From the NCBI GenBank assembly GCA_016714365.1, contig JADJNH010000006.1, forward strand, positions 124,001 through 188,000: 64,000 bases of DNA. The letters run 5' to 3'. The DNA is from Candidatus Vicinibacter affinis (GTDB lineage: Bacteria; Bacteroidota; Bacteroidia; Chitinophagales; Saprospiraceae). Positions 25,219 through 35,125 of this stretch are shown in pieces. How positions within the stretch are numbered: the first letter of the stretch is position 1; the number at the start of each line of letters is the position of its first letter. The position numbers and the translations under genes are program-made. The notes under the pieces were generated by a model that saw nothing but the letters and a program-made list of their open reading frames with translations, did not search any database and was not told the origin of the DNA.

Positions 25219-27492
25219 TCACTCCTCTTCCTGTTTGGCTATTTTGAATCGAATACCAAAATAAAATTCCCTGCCACGTGTAGGTCCCCAAGCAAAGGAG
25301 GTGTCAAAATATTTTCCAAATGGATTCTGATATCCTACAATTGGCCGCAATTGTCTAAAATCCAAAATATTTTCGCATCCACCAAAGATTTCCATATTTT
25401 TAAAAGTGTGGGTGTATTGAATGCTTACAATTGTAAAAGGATCCGAAGTAGCAGGTTGTTGATATTCAATTGGTGAGGATTGCGTATTGGGTAATTTTTG
25501 CTTGCCATACCAATGCATATTCATGTCTACTTGCCAGAGTGGTTTTCTTGAATGAAATCCGGCAACAGCCAGAATTCGGTGTTTAGCATTATAGGGTAAT
25601 AATTGTTTTTCACCGGCTATATTCCGATATACATCTAAATAATTATATGCCACTCTGAAGTTAGCCCAGGCTCCTACCTCGGTTGAAACTTCAGATTGGA
25701 TTCCGTTAGACACGGAAGCTTCAGTAAAATTGTTGATAACAGCCAAAGAAAAATCAGTGTCATAGTCAGGAAAAAATTGATTTTTAAATTGAGTGTGATA
25801 ATAATCGGCAGTAGCTAAAAAATTAAGACTTCCTAAAGTCCAGTTTTGTGTAATGCTGAATCCAAAATTTATAGATTCCTCCGGTTGTATATTTTCTTTA
25901 AAAATAATATCCCGATTACTGGTTAACAAATTTATATTTTCTGAAAACAAGTTGACAGTTCTCCAGCCTGTGCCGAAAGATCCACGCAAATCAGTAGCTT
26001 TTGCAATTTGGTACTTTGCCATGAAACGTGGGGTTACAAACCATCCAAATTGGTTGTGCCTGTCTGCCCGTATGCCTGTTATCGCAGTTAATTTTTCATT
26101 CCCTGACTTGTAAATATTTTCAATAAAGATGCCTGGGACTTTTTCCAATTTGGTATAAATACCTGCATAACTTCTGGGCACTGTATCTGAAGTAAATGAA
26201 ATATTTTCCATCGCACTCAAATAACGGAAAGACATTCCTGCCTTTAAGTCATGTTGTTTTTTAGGGCCATAAAAAAGTTCGTATTGTAAATTAGCGTACT
26301 GTTGATTCTGTTTGCCTTGATATCGCACTACCCCAAACCAGGATTGCTGATCGTGATCCACTCTGCTTGCGAGCAAGGAAATCTTCTGATTATCATTAAA
26401 TCTATACCCTGTTTTAGTAAATATTTCTGATTGTTTGAATTGAACTACCTGGCCATAATTATGGGTACTCCCCCTATCCATTTCTAAATCAAAAGCAGAT
26501 TGCCCGCCAATCCGTTTCTCGTCAATCAAACGTATTCCCACGAATGAACTAAATCCAATCTCATTTTCCTTTCTATAACGCAATTTATTGTAAGCTGAAT
26601 AACGCGTTAATAGGGGCAAATCCAAAAAACCATCCTTATCACGATCAAATTTATTCCCTGGCTGAGAGGTATGAATGGCCAAATAATTTGACCAATTATT
26701 CTTAGACAAAGCGATCCCGGTATTTAAATGCTTCTCATTAAAACTATTGACCAGAAGATCTGCGGTAAATGGCTCGGCTGTTCCACCTTCACGAGGAAAT
26801 ACAGTAATTTGTCCGACCATGTTCTCGTAGCCTTGTAATACACTGTTGGCCCCCTTGACTACCCAAATATTTTCTACCATACTCCCGGGAAGAGTGCTGA
26901 TTCCATAAGTATAAGTCAGTCCCTGAATAGTTGGCAAACCATCTACCAGTACTTGATTATAAACCCCGCTCAGTCCAAGTATTCTGAGTTCTTTGGCATT
27001 GGTAAGAATGTTAGTAGTCTGTGGTTGTACCGTACTCTGAGTCTCAAAACAACCAGCCAAATCACAACAAGCCGCTTTTCTCAACTCTGTTCTGTTAATA
27101 ACCTCAATCTTTATTGGTTGCAAAGCTGAAATATAGGCACCTCTTTTCTGATCATAAACTTTCACTTCCTGAAGTGTAACGGTTGCATCCATTTTAAATG
27201 TCCAAAAAGAATATAAATCATCAAACTCAAAAGTATCACGCAAACCGGCGTAAGTAGCAATCAACCTAAATGGTAGATGAACGGTGTCAGGAGGAAATGG
27301 AATCGCAAAAGCCCCTTTCTCATCAGCCTGAGTAAATATTTCCGTTCCATACCAGGAAATATTGGAAAACGGCAGGTATTGCTCATTTATATCAGTAATT
27401 TCTCCCCTGAAAATATTTTGAGCAGTTCCAAAATTCAACCATAAAACCACTTGCAATAAGCTTAAAAAAAATATCGGAAAACTTTTACACAT
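25219..27492 (-). CDS. TonB-dependent outer-membrane receptor
   Basis: A 757-residue outer-membrane transporter. The signal peptide (about 1-24) is followed by a carboxypeptidase-regulatory-like N-terminal domain (about 25-105). The plug (about 130-245) contains 'LRILGLSGVYNQVLVDGLPT' and 'VENIWVVKGANSVLQGYENM'. The C-terminal 22-strand barrel ends in an aromatic-rich strand (GREFYFGIRFKI). 'KAACCDLAGCFET' at the plug entrance is a cysteine cluster often seen in receptors near metal genes. It follows the ACR3 gene by 68 bases on the same strand and the ArsR gene further up. A role in metal or metalloid handling is therefore suggested by context, not shown. Confidence 0.9.
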   Translation of the reverse strand: MCKSFPIFFLSLLQVVLWLNFGTAQNIFRGEITDINEQYLPFSNISWYGTEIFTQADEKGAFAIPFPPDTVHLPFRLIATYAGLRDTFEFDDLYSFWTFKMDATVTLQEVKVYDQKRGAYISALQPIKIEVINRTELRKAACCDLAGCFETQSTVQPQTTNILTNAKELRILGLSGVYNQVLVDGLPTIQGLTYTYGISTLPGSMVENIWVVKGANSVLQGYENMVGQITVFPREGGTAEPFTADLLVNSFNEKHLNTGIALSKNNWSNYLAIHTSQPGNKFDRDKDGFLDLPLLTRYSAYNKLRYRKENEIGFSSFVGIRLIDEKRIGGQSAFDLEMDRGSTHNYGQVVQFKQSEIFTKTGYRFNDNQKISLLASRVDHDQQSWFGVVRYQGKQNQQYANLQYELFYGPKKQHDLKAGMSFRYLSAMENISFTSDTVPRSYAGIYTKLEKVPGIFIENIYKSGNEKLTAITGIRADRHNQFGWFVTPRFMAKYQIAKATDLRGSFGTGWRTVNLFSENINLLTSNRDIIFKENIQPEESINFGFSITQNWTLGSLNFLATADYYHTQFKNQFFPDYDTDFSLAVINNFTEASVSNGIQSEVSTEVGAWANFRVAYNYLDVYRNIAGEKQLLPYNAKHRILAVAGFHSRKPLWQVDMNMHWYGKQKLPNTQSSPIEYQQPATSDPFTIVSIQYTHTFKNMEIFGGCENILDFRQLRPIVGYQNPFGKYFDTSFAWGPTRGREFYFGIRFKIAKQEEE

Positions 27493-27560
27493 TGTTATTT
27501 AATTGAGGACTTTTAAAAGAAATTGCATGAACATCCTGCATGATTGCATGAACTAATTGT

Positions 27561-28610
27561 TTAAACTTCAGATACCGGTGTATCATAATATTTCCTTTTG
27601 AGCATCAGACTGGCCTTCACCAATAATATCAATACCGGAACTTCCACCAATGGACCGATCACTCCTGCAAATGCCTGGCCGGAATGTATCCCAAATACTG
27701 CAATGGCAACAGCGATGGCCAATTCAAAATTATTACCTGTGGCTGTAAATGATACGGAAGCATTCTTGCTGTATTCAACGCCCATGTACTTATTGATAAA
27801 AAAACTCATAAAAAACATAATGATAAAATAAATTACCAATGGAATGGCAATTTTAATTACATCCATTGGCAGTTCAAGAATTTTATCACCCTTTAAGCTA
27901 AACATCAACACGATGGTAAAAAGCAAGGCATACAAGGTCAAAGGAGAAATTCTTGGAATAAATATTCTGTTGAACCATTCCAGTCCCTTGGCATTGATCA
28001 ACCAGTACCTGCTGATGAACCCTGAAACGAATGGAAATCCCAAATAAATCATTACACTTCGGGCCACTTCACTCATGGGAACCCGGATATTAAAATCACC
28101 CCACCCAAACATTTGCGGGAGGACATTGATAAATAGCCAGGCATACAAACTATAAGTAAACAATTGAAAAATACTGTTAAGTGCCACCAGTAAAGCGCCA
28201 TACTCCCGATTGCCTCCGGCCAAATCATTCCACACAATAACCATGGCAATGCATCGGGCCAAACCTATGAGAATTAAACCCACCATATAATCAGGTTCGT
28301 TCCGGAGAAAAATTACCGCCAGCAGCAGCATAAGAATTGGCCCTACAATCCAATTCAAAAAAAGTGACAGTCCCATGACTTTTGTGTCCTTGAATATTCG
28401 GGGAAGCAAAGAGTAATCTACTTTTGCCAAAGGCGGATACATCATCAAGATCAAACCAATGGCTAATGGAATATTTGTTGTCCCAACAGAAAAAGATTCT
28501 GTCCATTTTGAGATACCCGGAAAAAAGTAACCCAATGCTACCCCAATAAGCATCGCCAAAAAAATCCAAAGTGTGAGGAATCTATCTAAAAACTTAAGCT
28601 TGGTTTTCAT
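27561..28610 (-). CDS. acr3: ACR3-family arsenite efflux transporter
   Basis: A 349-residue inner-membrane carrier of the bile/arsenite/riboflavin transporter superfamily with about ten membrane helices. The ACR3 hallmark 'LARCIAMVIVWNDLA' (with the conserved Cys needed for arsenite transport) lies at about 115-129. 'SLFLNWIVGPILMLLLA' precedes it, and 'TATGNNFELAIAVAIAVFGI' is near the C-terminus. It pumps arsenite (and possibly antimonite) out of the cell. An ArsR-type regulator lies 286 bases upstream on the same strand, supporting an arsenic-resistance role. Length is normal. Confidence 0.93.
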   Translation of the reverse strand: MKTKLKFLDRFLTLWIFLAMLIGVALGYFFPGISKWTESFSVGTTNIPLAIGLILMMYPPLAKVDYSLLPRIFKDTKVMGLSLFLNWIVGPILMLLLAVIFLRNEPDYMVGLILIGLARCIAMVIVWNDLAGGNREYGALLVALNSIFQLFTYSLYAWLFINVLPQMFGWGDFNIRVPMSEVARSVMIYLGFPFVSGFISRYWLINAKGLEWFNRIFIPRISPLTLYALLFTIVLMFSLKGDKILELPMDVIKIAIPLVIYFIIMFFMSFFINKYMGVEYSKNASVSFTATGNNFELAIAVAIAVFGIHSGQAFAGVIGPLVEVPVLILLVKASLMLKRKYYDTPVSEV

Positions 28611-28896
28611 TCTTATTCATTTTTTACATTTCATTCCTTCAGGATAAAAATTATATTTCCTCATTGAAAATAAAATTTGCTATGCATGATTGAATTTCAA
28701 TTTTTTGTATCTTTTAATTTTTTTAAACCATTTGAAAAATGACTCACTAAAAAATGATCATTTAAATAATCCTGAGTCTACTGATGAAAGATAAAATCGA
28801 GTCCAAATAAACAATCTTCTCCTATCCCAACAAAACAGACTTTTAAACATAAATATATTCGTACTTTAACGAACCTAATTCACAAATATCCAAAGT

Positions 28897-29220
28897 TTAA
28901 CAATCAGATGTGCGTATGGATTGATCAAAAAATCCCATGAGTAAACCTTTTGCCAATCCCCAATTCTCCGCATTAATACAATATTTTGTTTTAGGTGGGG
29001 TGATCTCCCCCTGGATAAGTCCTGCCTCTTTCAGAACTTTCAAATGTTGAGACAAGGTGCTGTTTGCAATAGGCAATTCTTCTGAAAGATCCCCATGGTA
29101 ACAACAGGACTTATTTGCCAAAAGCTCCAGAATCGAAACCCTAATGGGGTTGGCAAGTGCGTTTGCAAACCTGGCGATCAACTCTTGCCGCTTTGTAAAC
29201 TTATGAGTTTTAGTAGCCAC
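28897..29220 (-). CDS. arsR: ArsR/SmtB-type transcriptional regulator
   Basis: A 107-residue winged-helix repressor. The DNA-binding helix is in 'LPIANSTLSQHLKVLKEAGL' (about 55-74). It is preceded by 'ANPIRVSILELLANKSCCYH', where a Cys-Cys pair may contribute to metalloid sensing, and followed by the wing 'GEITPPKTKYCIN'. A C-terminal Cys is also present (TSDC). It probably represses the downstream ACR3 gene and possibly the receptor gene; arsenite binding to cysteines would release DNA. The sensing site differs from the classical ELCVCDL motif of some ArsR proteins, so the exact ligand is inferred. Confidence 0.88.
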   Translation of the reverse strand: MATKTHKFTKRQELIARFANALANPIRVSILELLANKSCCYHGDLSEELPIANSTLSQHLKVLKEAGLIQGEITPPKTKYCINAENWGLAKGLLMGFFDQSIRTSDC

Positions 29221-29446
29221 CGATTTTTAAATTTAATTCGCAAATATACGAATTACTTAGCAATTTATATCCCCAATAAATTTCAAATATCATGGGTGAT
29301 TTAACCGCAAACGTATCAAATGATCCCCGATAAGGGGAAGTAAATAGAATGCCATCAGATGAGCATGTGATGAGGATTCGGGAAAAGTAAAATATAAATT
29401 AAAATACCGGAGCACTTACCAAGAAATTACATCCCATGAAAATAGC

Positions 29447-30298
29447 TCAATGCTTTAAGGGTCTCTTCTTGATCATGCCACCCTTGGTGTCTTTGATACT
29501 GCTCATGATTACAAATGCATCCGGATCAATTTTCTCAAGCTCTGTATTGAGCTTATTTATTTCGAGTCGGGTAAGAACCGTATAAACGATGTCGATTTCA
29601 TTGGAGGCGCCTCGCTTGCCATAGCCTCGCTTGCCATTGTAAATAGTCACTCCCCTACCCATCGACTCAACAATCATTTGTTGAATGGCTTCACAGTGTG
29701 GAGAAACAATGGTCACACCAATATACTCTTCAATTCCTTCAATAATAAAATCAAGGGTTTTTGAAGCCGCTATATAAGTGATCATGGAATATAAAGCAAT
29801 TTCGACAGAAAGTAAATAGGCCGCTGCTGAAAAAATAATCACATTGATTATAATAATAATATCCCCTATGGTAGCACCCAACTTTCGACTCAAATAAATG
29901 GCTAAAACTTCTGTTCCATCAATGACAGCACCCCCTCTTACAGATAGACCAATTCCTGCTCCTAGAAAAAACCCTCCGAAAACAGCCACCAGCAAATTAT
30001 CATCTGTAACATTGGGAAAGGTAACAGTTGCCAGACACAGTGCCAATCCGGAAATTGCAGCAGCCGTTTTTAAGGCAAACGTCTTCCCAAGAATTGATTT
30101 TGCCAATAAGACAAAAGGTATGTTGACTATAATTATAAATACATAGAGTGGTACAGATGTCAGGGCAGACAGTAACAATGAAATTCCGGTTGCCCCTCCG
30201 TCAATAAATTGATTGGTTAAAAGAAAACCCTTAAATCCAAATGCAGCCGAGAAGATCCCTACTGTAATCAGAATAAAATCCTTTATCTGCCTTACCAT
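29447..30298 (-). CDS. YitT family membrane protein
   Basis: A 283-residue protein with five to six membrane helices in its first two thirds ('FILITVGIFSAAFGFKGFLL', 'GGFFLGAGIGLSVRGGAVID', then 'GTEVLAIYLSR'). A C-terminal cytoplasmic DUF2179 domain follows at about 200-280 ('GRGVTIYNGKRGYG', 'VYTVLTRLEINKLNTELEKI', 'FVIMSSIKDTKGG'). This is the full YitT architecture. Substrate and function are not established. It is a single gene between ArsR and an intergenic region. Confidence 0.92.
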   Translation of the reverse strand: MVRQIKDFILITVGIFSAAFGFKGFLLTNQFIDGGATGISLLLSALTSVPLYVFIIIVNIPFVLLAKSILGKTFALKTAAAISGLALCLATVTFPNVTDDNLLVAVFGGFFLGAGIGLSVRGGAVIDGTEVLAIYLSRKLGATIGDIIIIINVIIFSAAAYLLSVEIALYSMITYIAASKTLDFIIEGIEEYIGVTIVSPHCEAIQQMIVESMGRGVTIYNGKRGYGKRGASNEIDIVYTVLTRLEINKLNTELEKIDPDAFVIMSSIKDTKGGMIKKRPLKH

Positions 30299-30695
30299 AA
30301 TAATAATAAAAAAATTAATTCAGCCTATCATGGAATCTGTTTCTTGCCCTACAATATTTACTTATGCATTTATTGTACTTACATAAATAGTAAAACAGAA
30401 TTCATTTCTGTAAAACTATTATGAAGAAATCAAATTTACATCTTTTGCGGTTATTTATAAAATATTAAAACTTAAAATACTATCATATAAATTAATATAT
30501 ATTATAATTAATCAATATATAATTTAATCAATTTTGCAAAACTAAAATTTCCCTCTTGTGAATTAAGCGAATCTGGTCTGATTGTTAAGTAGATAAACAT
30601 GATCGATTAAGCATCAAATCTAATTTTCAATTTTAATTCAGCTATTACTAATTTAAAGTTCATACAACCTGCTTTAATTCTTACACCAATTAAAT
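30299..30695. other. AT-rich intergenic region
   Basis: About 400 bases between the YitT gene and the maleylpyruvate-isomerase-like gene. It is extremely AT-rich around 30480-30540. I see no gene or clear hairpin in it. Confidence 0.6.
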
Positions 30696-31538
30696 TCAAG
30701 CCATCACCGATACCATGTTCAATGCATTACTTGCCAATTCAACATCACCCATTATTTCAACAAATGGGAATGCTTCAACAGGTGTCATCCCCTTAGAAAA
30801 AAGTTTCCACGCAATATCAGGTTGAATGATCAAGGTTGCATCAAGTTCTTTTTTAAGATCTTGATTGAAAATCCAACCCTGGTCTTTTTTTTCAATAATC
30901 CATGATCCACCAATTTCAGAAGCAATGACTATTTTGAAACTTGTACCTTCCTCTGCCTCAACTTTATGGAAGGTGGGTATCAGACCATACATCAAAGTTT
31001 GAATAAAAGGATAAAACAATTCTTTGGTCATTAAACCTGACGCCCCTACTGAATCACGAATTTGTTGTTGATGTATAAATCGTTCAGTGTATTCTCTAGC
31101 AATGTGAAACCAATTCTCCGAAACATCCTGACCGGCCCAGGCAACTGAATAAATGGCTTTTTCAAAAGGATGCAAGGTATGTAAATGATCTACGTATTGC
31201 TTTCCGAATACTTCCAGCATGTCAATTAATATGGACGGACTTAGCCGCTTGGCTGCATCGGTCCATTCATGGTTCAATTGATTTAGATGATTAACGAGGT
31301 CTGTATAAGAATGAAAAGCCATTTCCTGCTTAACAAAAAAACGATCTCTGGATGTTGACAAATTTCTAAGATTGCCGTCTACTAAATGAGCCACCACATC
31401 CTTCACCGTCCATTTTCTGGCAATGGTTGGCAAATTCCACTGATCGTCAGAAAGGGAATTTAAAAGATCAATCAGCATTTTGTCCAGAATCAGAAACAAG
31501 TGTAAGGTCTGAACAGGGACTTGTCGCGTGTTTGTCAT
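30696..31538 (-). CDS. Maleylpyruvate isomerase-like (DinB-fold) protein
   Basis: A 280-residue cytoplasmic protein. The N-terminal half has the DinB/mycothiol-dependent-isomerase four-helix pattern: 'LSDDQWNLPTIARKWTVKDVVAHLVD', given here in part as WTVKDVVAHLVDGN, then 'ENWFHIAREYTERFIHQQQI', whose His residues would bind a metal. The C-terminal half is SCP2-like ('DATLIIQPDIAWKLFSKGMT', 'GDVELASNALNMVSVMA'). This two-domain form occurs in maleylpyruvate isomerases of actinobacteria, but mycothiol is not expected here, so the thiol cofactor and substrate are open. The ATG at 31538 is preferred to one ten codons upstream. Confidence 0.75.
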   Translation of the reverse strand: MTNTRQVPVQTLHLFLILDKMLIDLLNSLSDDQWNLPTIARKWTVKDVVAHLVDGNLRNLSTSRDRFFVKQEMAFHSYTDLVNHLNQLNHEWTDAAKRLSPSILIDMLEVFGKQYVDHLHTLHPFEKAIYSVAWAGQDVSENWFHIAREYTERFIHQQQIRDSVGASGLMTKELFYPFIQTLMYGLIPTFHKVEAEEGTSFKIVIASEIGGSWIIEKKDQGWIFNQDLKKELDATLIIQPDIAWKLFSKGMTPVEAFPFVEIMGDVELASNALNMVSVMA

Positions 31539-31698
31539 TGTCAAAAATTCTAGATTATCCAGATACAAAGATCATGTTAAATTTAATCGGTCTTTCATCT
31601 TCATCCAAAAATAAACAATCACTCTATGCAATTCCACGAATTGATGGAAAAATTAATTTTATTACCGTCTTAAGATGTAAGGGTATTTAAAAAATAAA

Positions 31699-32883
31699 TC
31701 AAAATTCTTCAGGTGTTGATTCAGGTTTTGGAATCCATAGAAAGTAAAGAATTACTGCAACTGTTACAGATCCGGTGATAAAAAATGTTGTTGAAGCTCC
31801 CCAGCGATACCATACAAGTCCAGCCAGTGTGCTGGACAGTAAGGCGCATATACTTTGCAATCCCGAATAAGTTCCGATGGCCGTTGCGATGTCCTTTTTA
31901 TTGGTGATATTTGAAATCCAGGCTTTTGAAATCCCTTCGGTGGAAGCAGCATAAATTCCATATAACAAGAACAGCATATAGAAATAATTAATACCTGCCT
32001 GTAGGGTCATCCCAAAATAAACCAATGCGAAAAGAGCAAGGCCAATAATGAAAACTGCTTTCAAGCCAAATTTATCTCCCAGCATGCCCATAGGAAAAGA
32101 AAACAAAGCATAAACAAGATTGTAAAAAATATAGACCCCTATGACTGAAGTATCATCAAGACCTGCCTCTTTAGCCTTTAATAAAAGAAATATGTCTGAA
32201 CTGTTAAACAATGAAAAAATAAGTAATCCCATTACCAGCCTTTTATATTCCTTCGGACTTTCCCTCCAATAATTTAGAAAAGAAAAAAAAGGAACAGAAA
32301 TTTTTTTTATTGGATTTGCTACAGACTTGTCTTTTAAAAAGAAAGTAGTCATTACCGCAAGCATCCCGGGAATAAATGCCACTAAAAACAATGTTTTATA
32401 ATCCTGTGGAAAATAGTATAGATACACCAATGCCAACCCCGGACCCAACACTGCTCCAAAAGTATCCATGGAACGGTGAAATCCAAAAACTTTTCCTTTA
32501 TTCGATGGCGTTGCTTCCTCCGAAAGTATGGCATCTCTCGCACCTGTCCTTATACCCTTTCCAAGTCGGTCCATCGAACGTGCTAAAAATATCCATAACG
32601 GAAATACAAATACAGCCATCATAGGTTTTGAAATACTGCTCAGTGCATAACCAATTTGTACAAAGGGTACCCGCCTTTGTGAGAGATCCGAAAGTTTTCC
32701 AAAATACCCTTTACTAAGTCCGGCAGTCGCTTCTGCAAGTCCTTCCAAAATCCCTATGAGCAATATTGAAAAACCAATGGTCTTTAAATAAATTGGCATG
32801 ATCGGATAGAGCATCTCACTAGCCGTGTCCGTCAGCAAACTGACTATGGACAAAATCCAAACTGTACGTGATATATTTTTCAA
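31699..32883 (-). CDS. MFS transporter
   Basis: A 394-residue inner-membrane protein with 12 predicted helices. The N-terminus 'SLLTDTASEMLYPIMPIYL' and the loop 2-3 signature 'GYFGKLSDLSQRRVPFV' are typical of a major-facilitator subgroup annotated as drug/multi-substrate exporters. 'ARSMDRLGKGIRTGARDAIL' at about 103-122 is a strongly conserved block of that subgroup, followed by 'GFHRSMDTFGAVLGP'. Substrate unknown. It lies on the same strand as the next MFS gene, 93 bases downstream of it. The two do not look like recent duplicates of each other. Confidence 0.88.
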   Translation of the reverse strand: MKNISRTVWILSIVSLLTDTASEMLYPIMPIYLKTIGFSILLIGILEGLAEATAGLSKGYFGKLSDLSQRRVPFVQIGYALSSISKPMMAVFVFPLWIFLARSMDRLGKGIRTGARDAILSEEATPSNKGKVFGFHRSMDTFGAVLGPGLALVYLYYFPQDYKTLFLVAFIPGMLAVMTTFFLKDKSVANPIKKISVPFFSFLNYWRESPKEYKRLVMGLLIFSLFNSSDIFLLLKAKEAGLDDTSVIGVYIFYNLVYALFSFPMGMLGDKFGLKAVFIIGLALFALVYFGMTLQAGINYFYMLFLLYGIYAASTEGISKAWISNITNKKDIATAIGTYSGLQSICALLSSTLAGLVWYRWGASTTFFITGSVTVAVILYFLWIPKPESTPEEF

Positions 32884-32976
32884 AAATTATGTGATTAACT
32901 AGACAAAATGATTATACTAATTATCCGATTGGTTTTTGGACATTCACTTACACATGGTTCAACGATTTGACCATCA

Positions 32977-34332
32977 TCAAGAGATGTCTTTAAATTCCTT
33001 TTCTGAAAATTCTGCTTCCAGATTTTCCAAATGACTTAAATGATTTTTCATGTGCAAGAATTGAATGATGATCCAGGCCGCCAACATCAAAATTGCAAAT
33101 GCAAGCACTGTATATTCCCATGAGAATTGATCCTTAACAGGGCCAATCAATTTTGCCCCAACAATCCGACCCATATTTGAAATCGTCATGTAAATAGTAA
33201 ATTGACTGGCTGAAACTTTCTTCCAGCAACATTGCATGGCAATGGCAAAAACACCTATACAACTAAACACATACAACAACTGATAAACAATCATAAAACT
33301 TACAATTAACCAGTTACTGGACCATTGCATCTTTAACAGAACGAATCCAATCGTCAGCAATACAAGCAGAAACAAATAAATGTTCATCATCAGTATCTTA
33401 CCAAATCGATCGATTAAAATTCCTCCAATTAACATACCACCGATTCCTCCCACAAGACTTGCAGTAGCAAAATAATTTGAATAGGCCTGATCTGACCAAC
33501 CCAACGCCTGGACTGTAAAAATGGGCAACAATGTTGCTATGTAATTAAAAGACCCTTGGGTGATAAACACAAGCACTGCCAACACCAGACTGTTTCGCAA
33601 ACTAAATACCCGGTACAAAGAAGTAAAGATGTCAGTCCAACTACTCAATTGCATTTTTTTTGTTTCCGGATTGGCGACACCATTGCTCCATGGGAGGATT
33701 TTTTCACCGGGTCGCTCCCGTAAGCTAAGAGGGACCAACATAATTAAACCAACCACAATGGATAGCATTAAGATGGCAGAGGTGTATCCATAATGGTTTA
33801 ACAACCAACTTCCCAAAGCCAGTGATGCAGAAGTGCCTATAATCTTAGCGCCCCACATGAGACCATTCGCTCTTGCTTGTTCGTCTACCGGTACAACATC
33901 AATCGCCATTCCATCGGTAGCAACATCCTGGAAAGCTCCAAAAAATCCAACTGCCATTCCTGCAATTGCCAGCATGTTGAGATGATTCAATGGATCCGGA
34001 ACAAAAGCCGTTGCAATAAAACTTAAGATCAATCCCAATTGTCCAACGATTACCCATGGTCTTCTTCGCCCCATGGGTAAATAGGTAAACCTATCCATCA
34101 ACGGGGCAACTAAAATTTTTAAACTCCATGGTAATCCGAAGGCCGCTACAAAGGTCCCAATCTCACCTGGCGTTTTACCGTTCATCGCCATCCATGCCGG
34201 AATTCCAAACAATGCCATCCCCTCGGGAATACCCTGCGCGACATACAATGCAATAAAATTAAAATACCTTAACATCGAATTCTCTGAAAGAGCAGGAAAG
34301 ACTTTGGCCATGTATCTTGGATTTTTTTTCAA
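32977..34332 (-). CDS. AmpG-like MFS transporter
   Basis: A 451-residue, 12-helix inner-membrane carrier that resembles the AmpG/PAT group. Markers are 'LYVAQGIPEGMALFGIPAWM' at the start, 'SLKILVAPLMDRFTYLPMGRRRPW' (given in part: KILVAPLMDRF, GRRRPWV) and 'FFGAFQDVATDGMAIDVV' at about 128-145, the group's most conserved block. AmpG imports muropeptides for cell-wall recycling; the present protein could do that or carry another substrate. A shorter start (MAKVFPAL) is possible. It is followed by the second MFS gene on the same strand. Confidence 0.82.
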   Translation of the reverse strand: MKKNPRYMAKVFPALSENSMLRYFNFIALYVAQGIPEGMALFGIPAWMAMNGKTPGEIGTFVAAFGLPWSLKILVAPLMDRFTYLPMGRRRPWVIVGQLGLILSFIATAFVPDPLNHLNMLAIAGMAVGFFGAFQDVATDGMAIDVVPVDEQARANGLMWGAKIIGTSASLALGSWLLNHYGYTSAILMLSIVVGLIMLVPLSLRERPGEKILPWSNGVANPETKKMQLSSWTDIFTSLYRVFSLRNSLVLAVLVFITQGSFNYIATLLPIFTVQALGWSDQAYSNYFATASLVGGIGGMLIGGILIDRFGKILMMNIYLFLLVLLTIGFVLLKMQWSSNWLIVSFMIVYQLLYVFSCIGVFAIAMQCCWKKVSASQFTIYMTISNMGRIVGAKLIGPVKDQFSWEYTVLAFAILMLAAWIIIQFLHMKNHLSHLENLEAEFSEKEFKDIS

Positions 34333-34662
34333 TTCACTAAATGAGGATTTATTACAATTTTCACAATAGTAATGAAATATTGCATCATTGATGGAAGAGA
34401 ATAATCCGAGTGCTAACTTATTGTGTCAATAAGGTCACAAACTATACAAAAGCAACTTACGCTAAAGCAATTTACATTCTTAGATTCTAACTTTTTCCTT
34501 TCAGTTGAATAAATTTACAATAACCGAAAAATATCATCTTAATCATAAATAAATCTTGCAATTTTCACCTTATTGAAGAGAAGTCATTTTCATAATTTTG
34601 TTTAAAGGCTCTGTTGAGTTAGTCAACACAATTAATGATATGCACCATAAAAAACTTTTGCT
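34333..34662. other. Intergenic region
   Basis: About 330 bases between the AmpG-like gene and the broken VOC gene. It carries the AmpG-like gene's upstream region on the minus strand. No gene or hairpin stands out. Confidence 0.6.
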
Positions 34663-35102
34663 TTATTTTGAAGCGAGGTGATTGACCATCCAGTTTATTA
34701 CATACCTGTCTGTAAATGAACCAAAATAAGCTCCCCAAAACATATCCTGTAAAGGCATATTCACATTTCTTCCCGCAGATAATTCATCAAAAATTCTTCT
34801 GGCTTACTCTCTTGTTTCCGGCTCGATGCTGATGTGCATATTGTTTCCCTGGACAACCGTAAACCCCATTTCTTTTGGAGCACCCGTTCCCATCAGAACA
34901 TGGTTGCCGGGAATGGGCAATTCTACCTTCAAGACCATTTTCTTTACTTCTCCAGCAAGAGGTGGTTGGTTATCGTCAGAGGGTAAGTCACTGAATCGCT
35001 GGATGCCACCTCCATTGAATTCGGTTCTGAAAACTGATTTGTAAAAAACAAATGCTTCCTCTGTATTACCGGGAAAGTTAAGATAAGTGCAGACTCTGCC
35101 AT
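34663..35102 (-). pseudogene. VOC-family (PhnB-like) protein, broken by a stop codon and a frameshift
   Basis: A small glyoxalase/bleomycin-resistance-fold protein of about 145 residues. Sequence blocks are typical: 'YLNFPGNTEEAFVFYKSVF', 'GGGIQRFSDLP', 'LMGTGAPKEMGF' and 'HISIEPETRE'. A TAA at 34804-34806 interrupts the frame right there, yet the same frame continues for 46 codons with the expected C-terminus ('ARRIFDELSAGRNVNMPLQD', 'MFWGAYFGSFTDRY', 'WMVNHLASK'). At the start, the natural ATG (35102) is one base out of frame with the body; an extra A in codon 3 would restore it. It was the last gene of the operon that begins at 36509. Probably inactive. Confidence 0.8.
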
Positions 35103-35125
35103 GTTGGTTTGTTTTGAGTTCTTTT

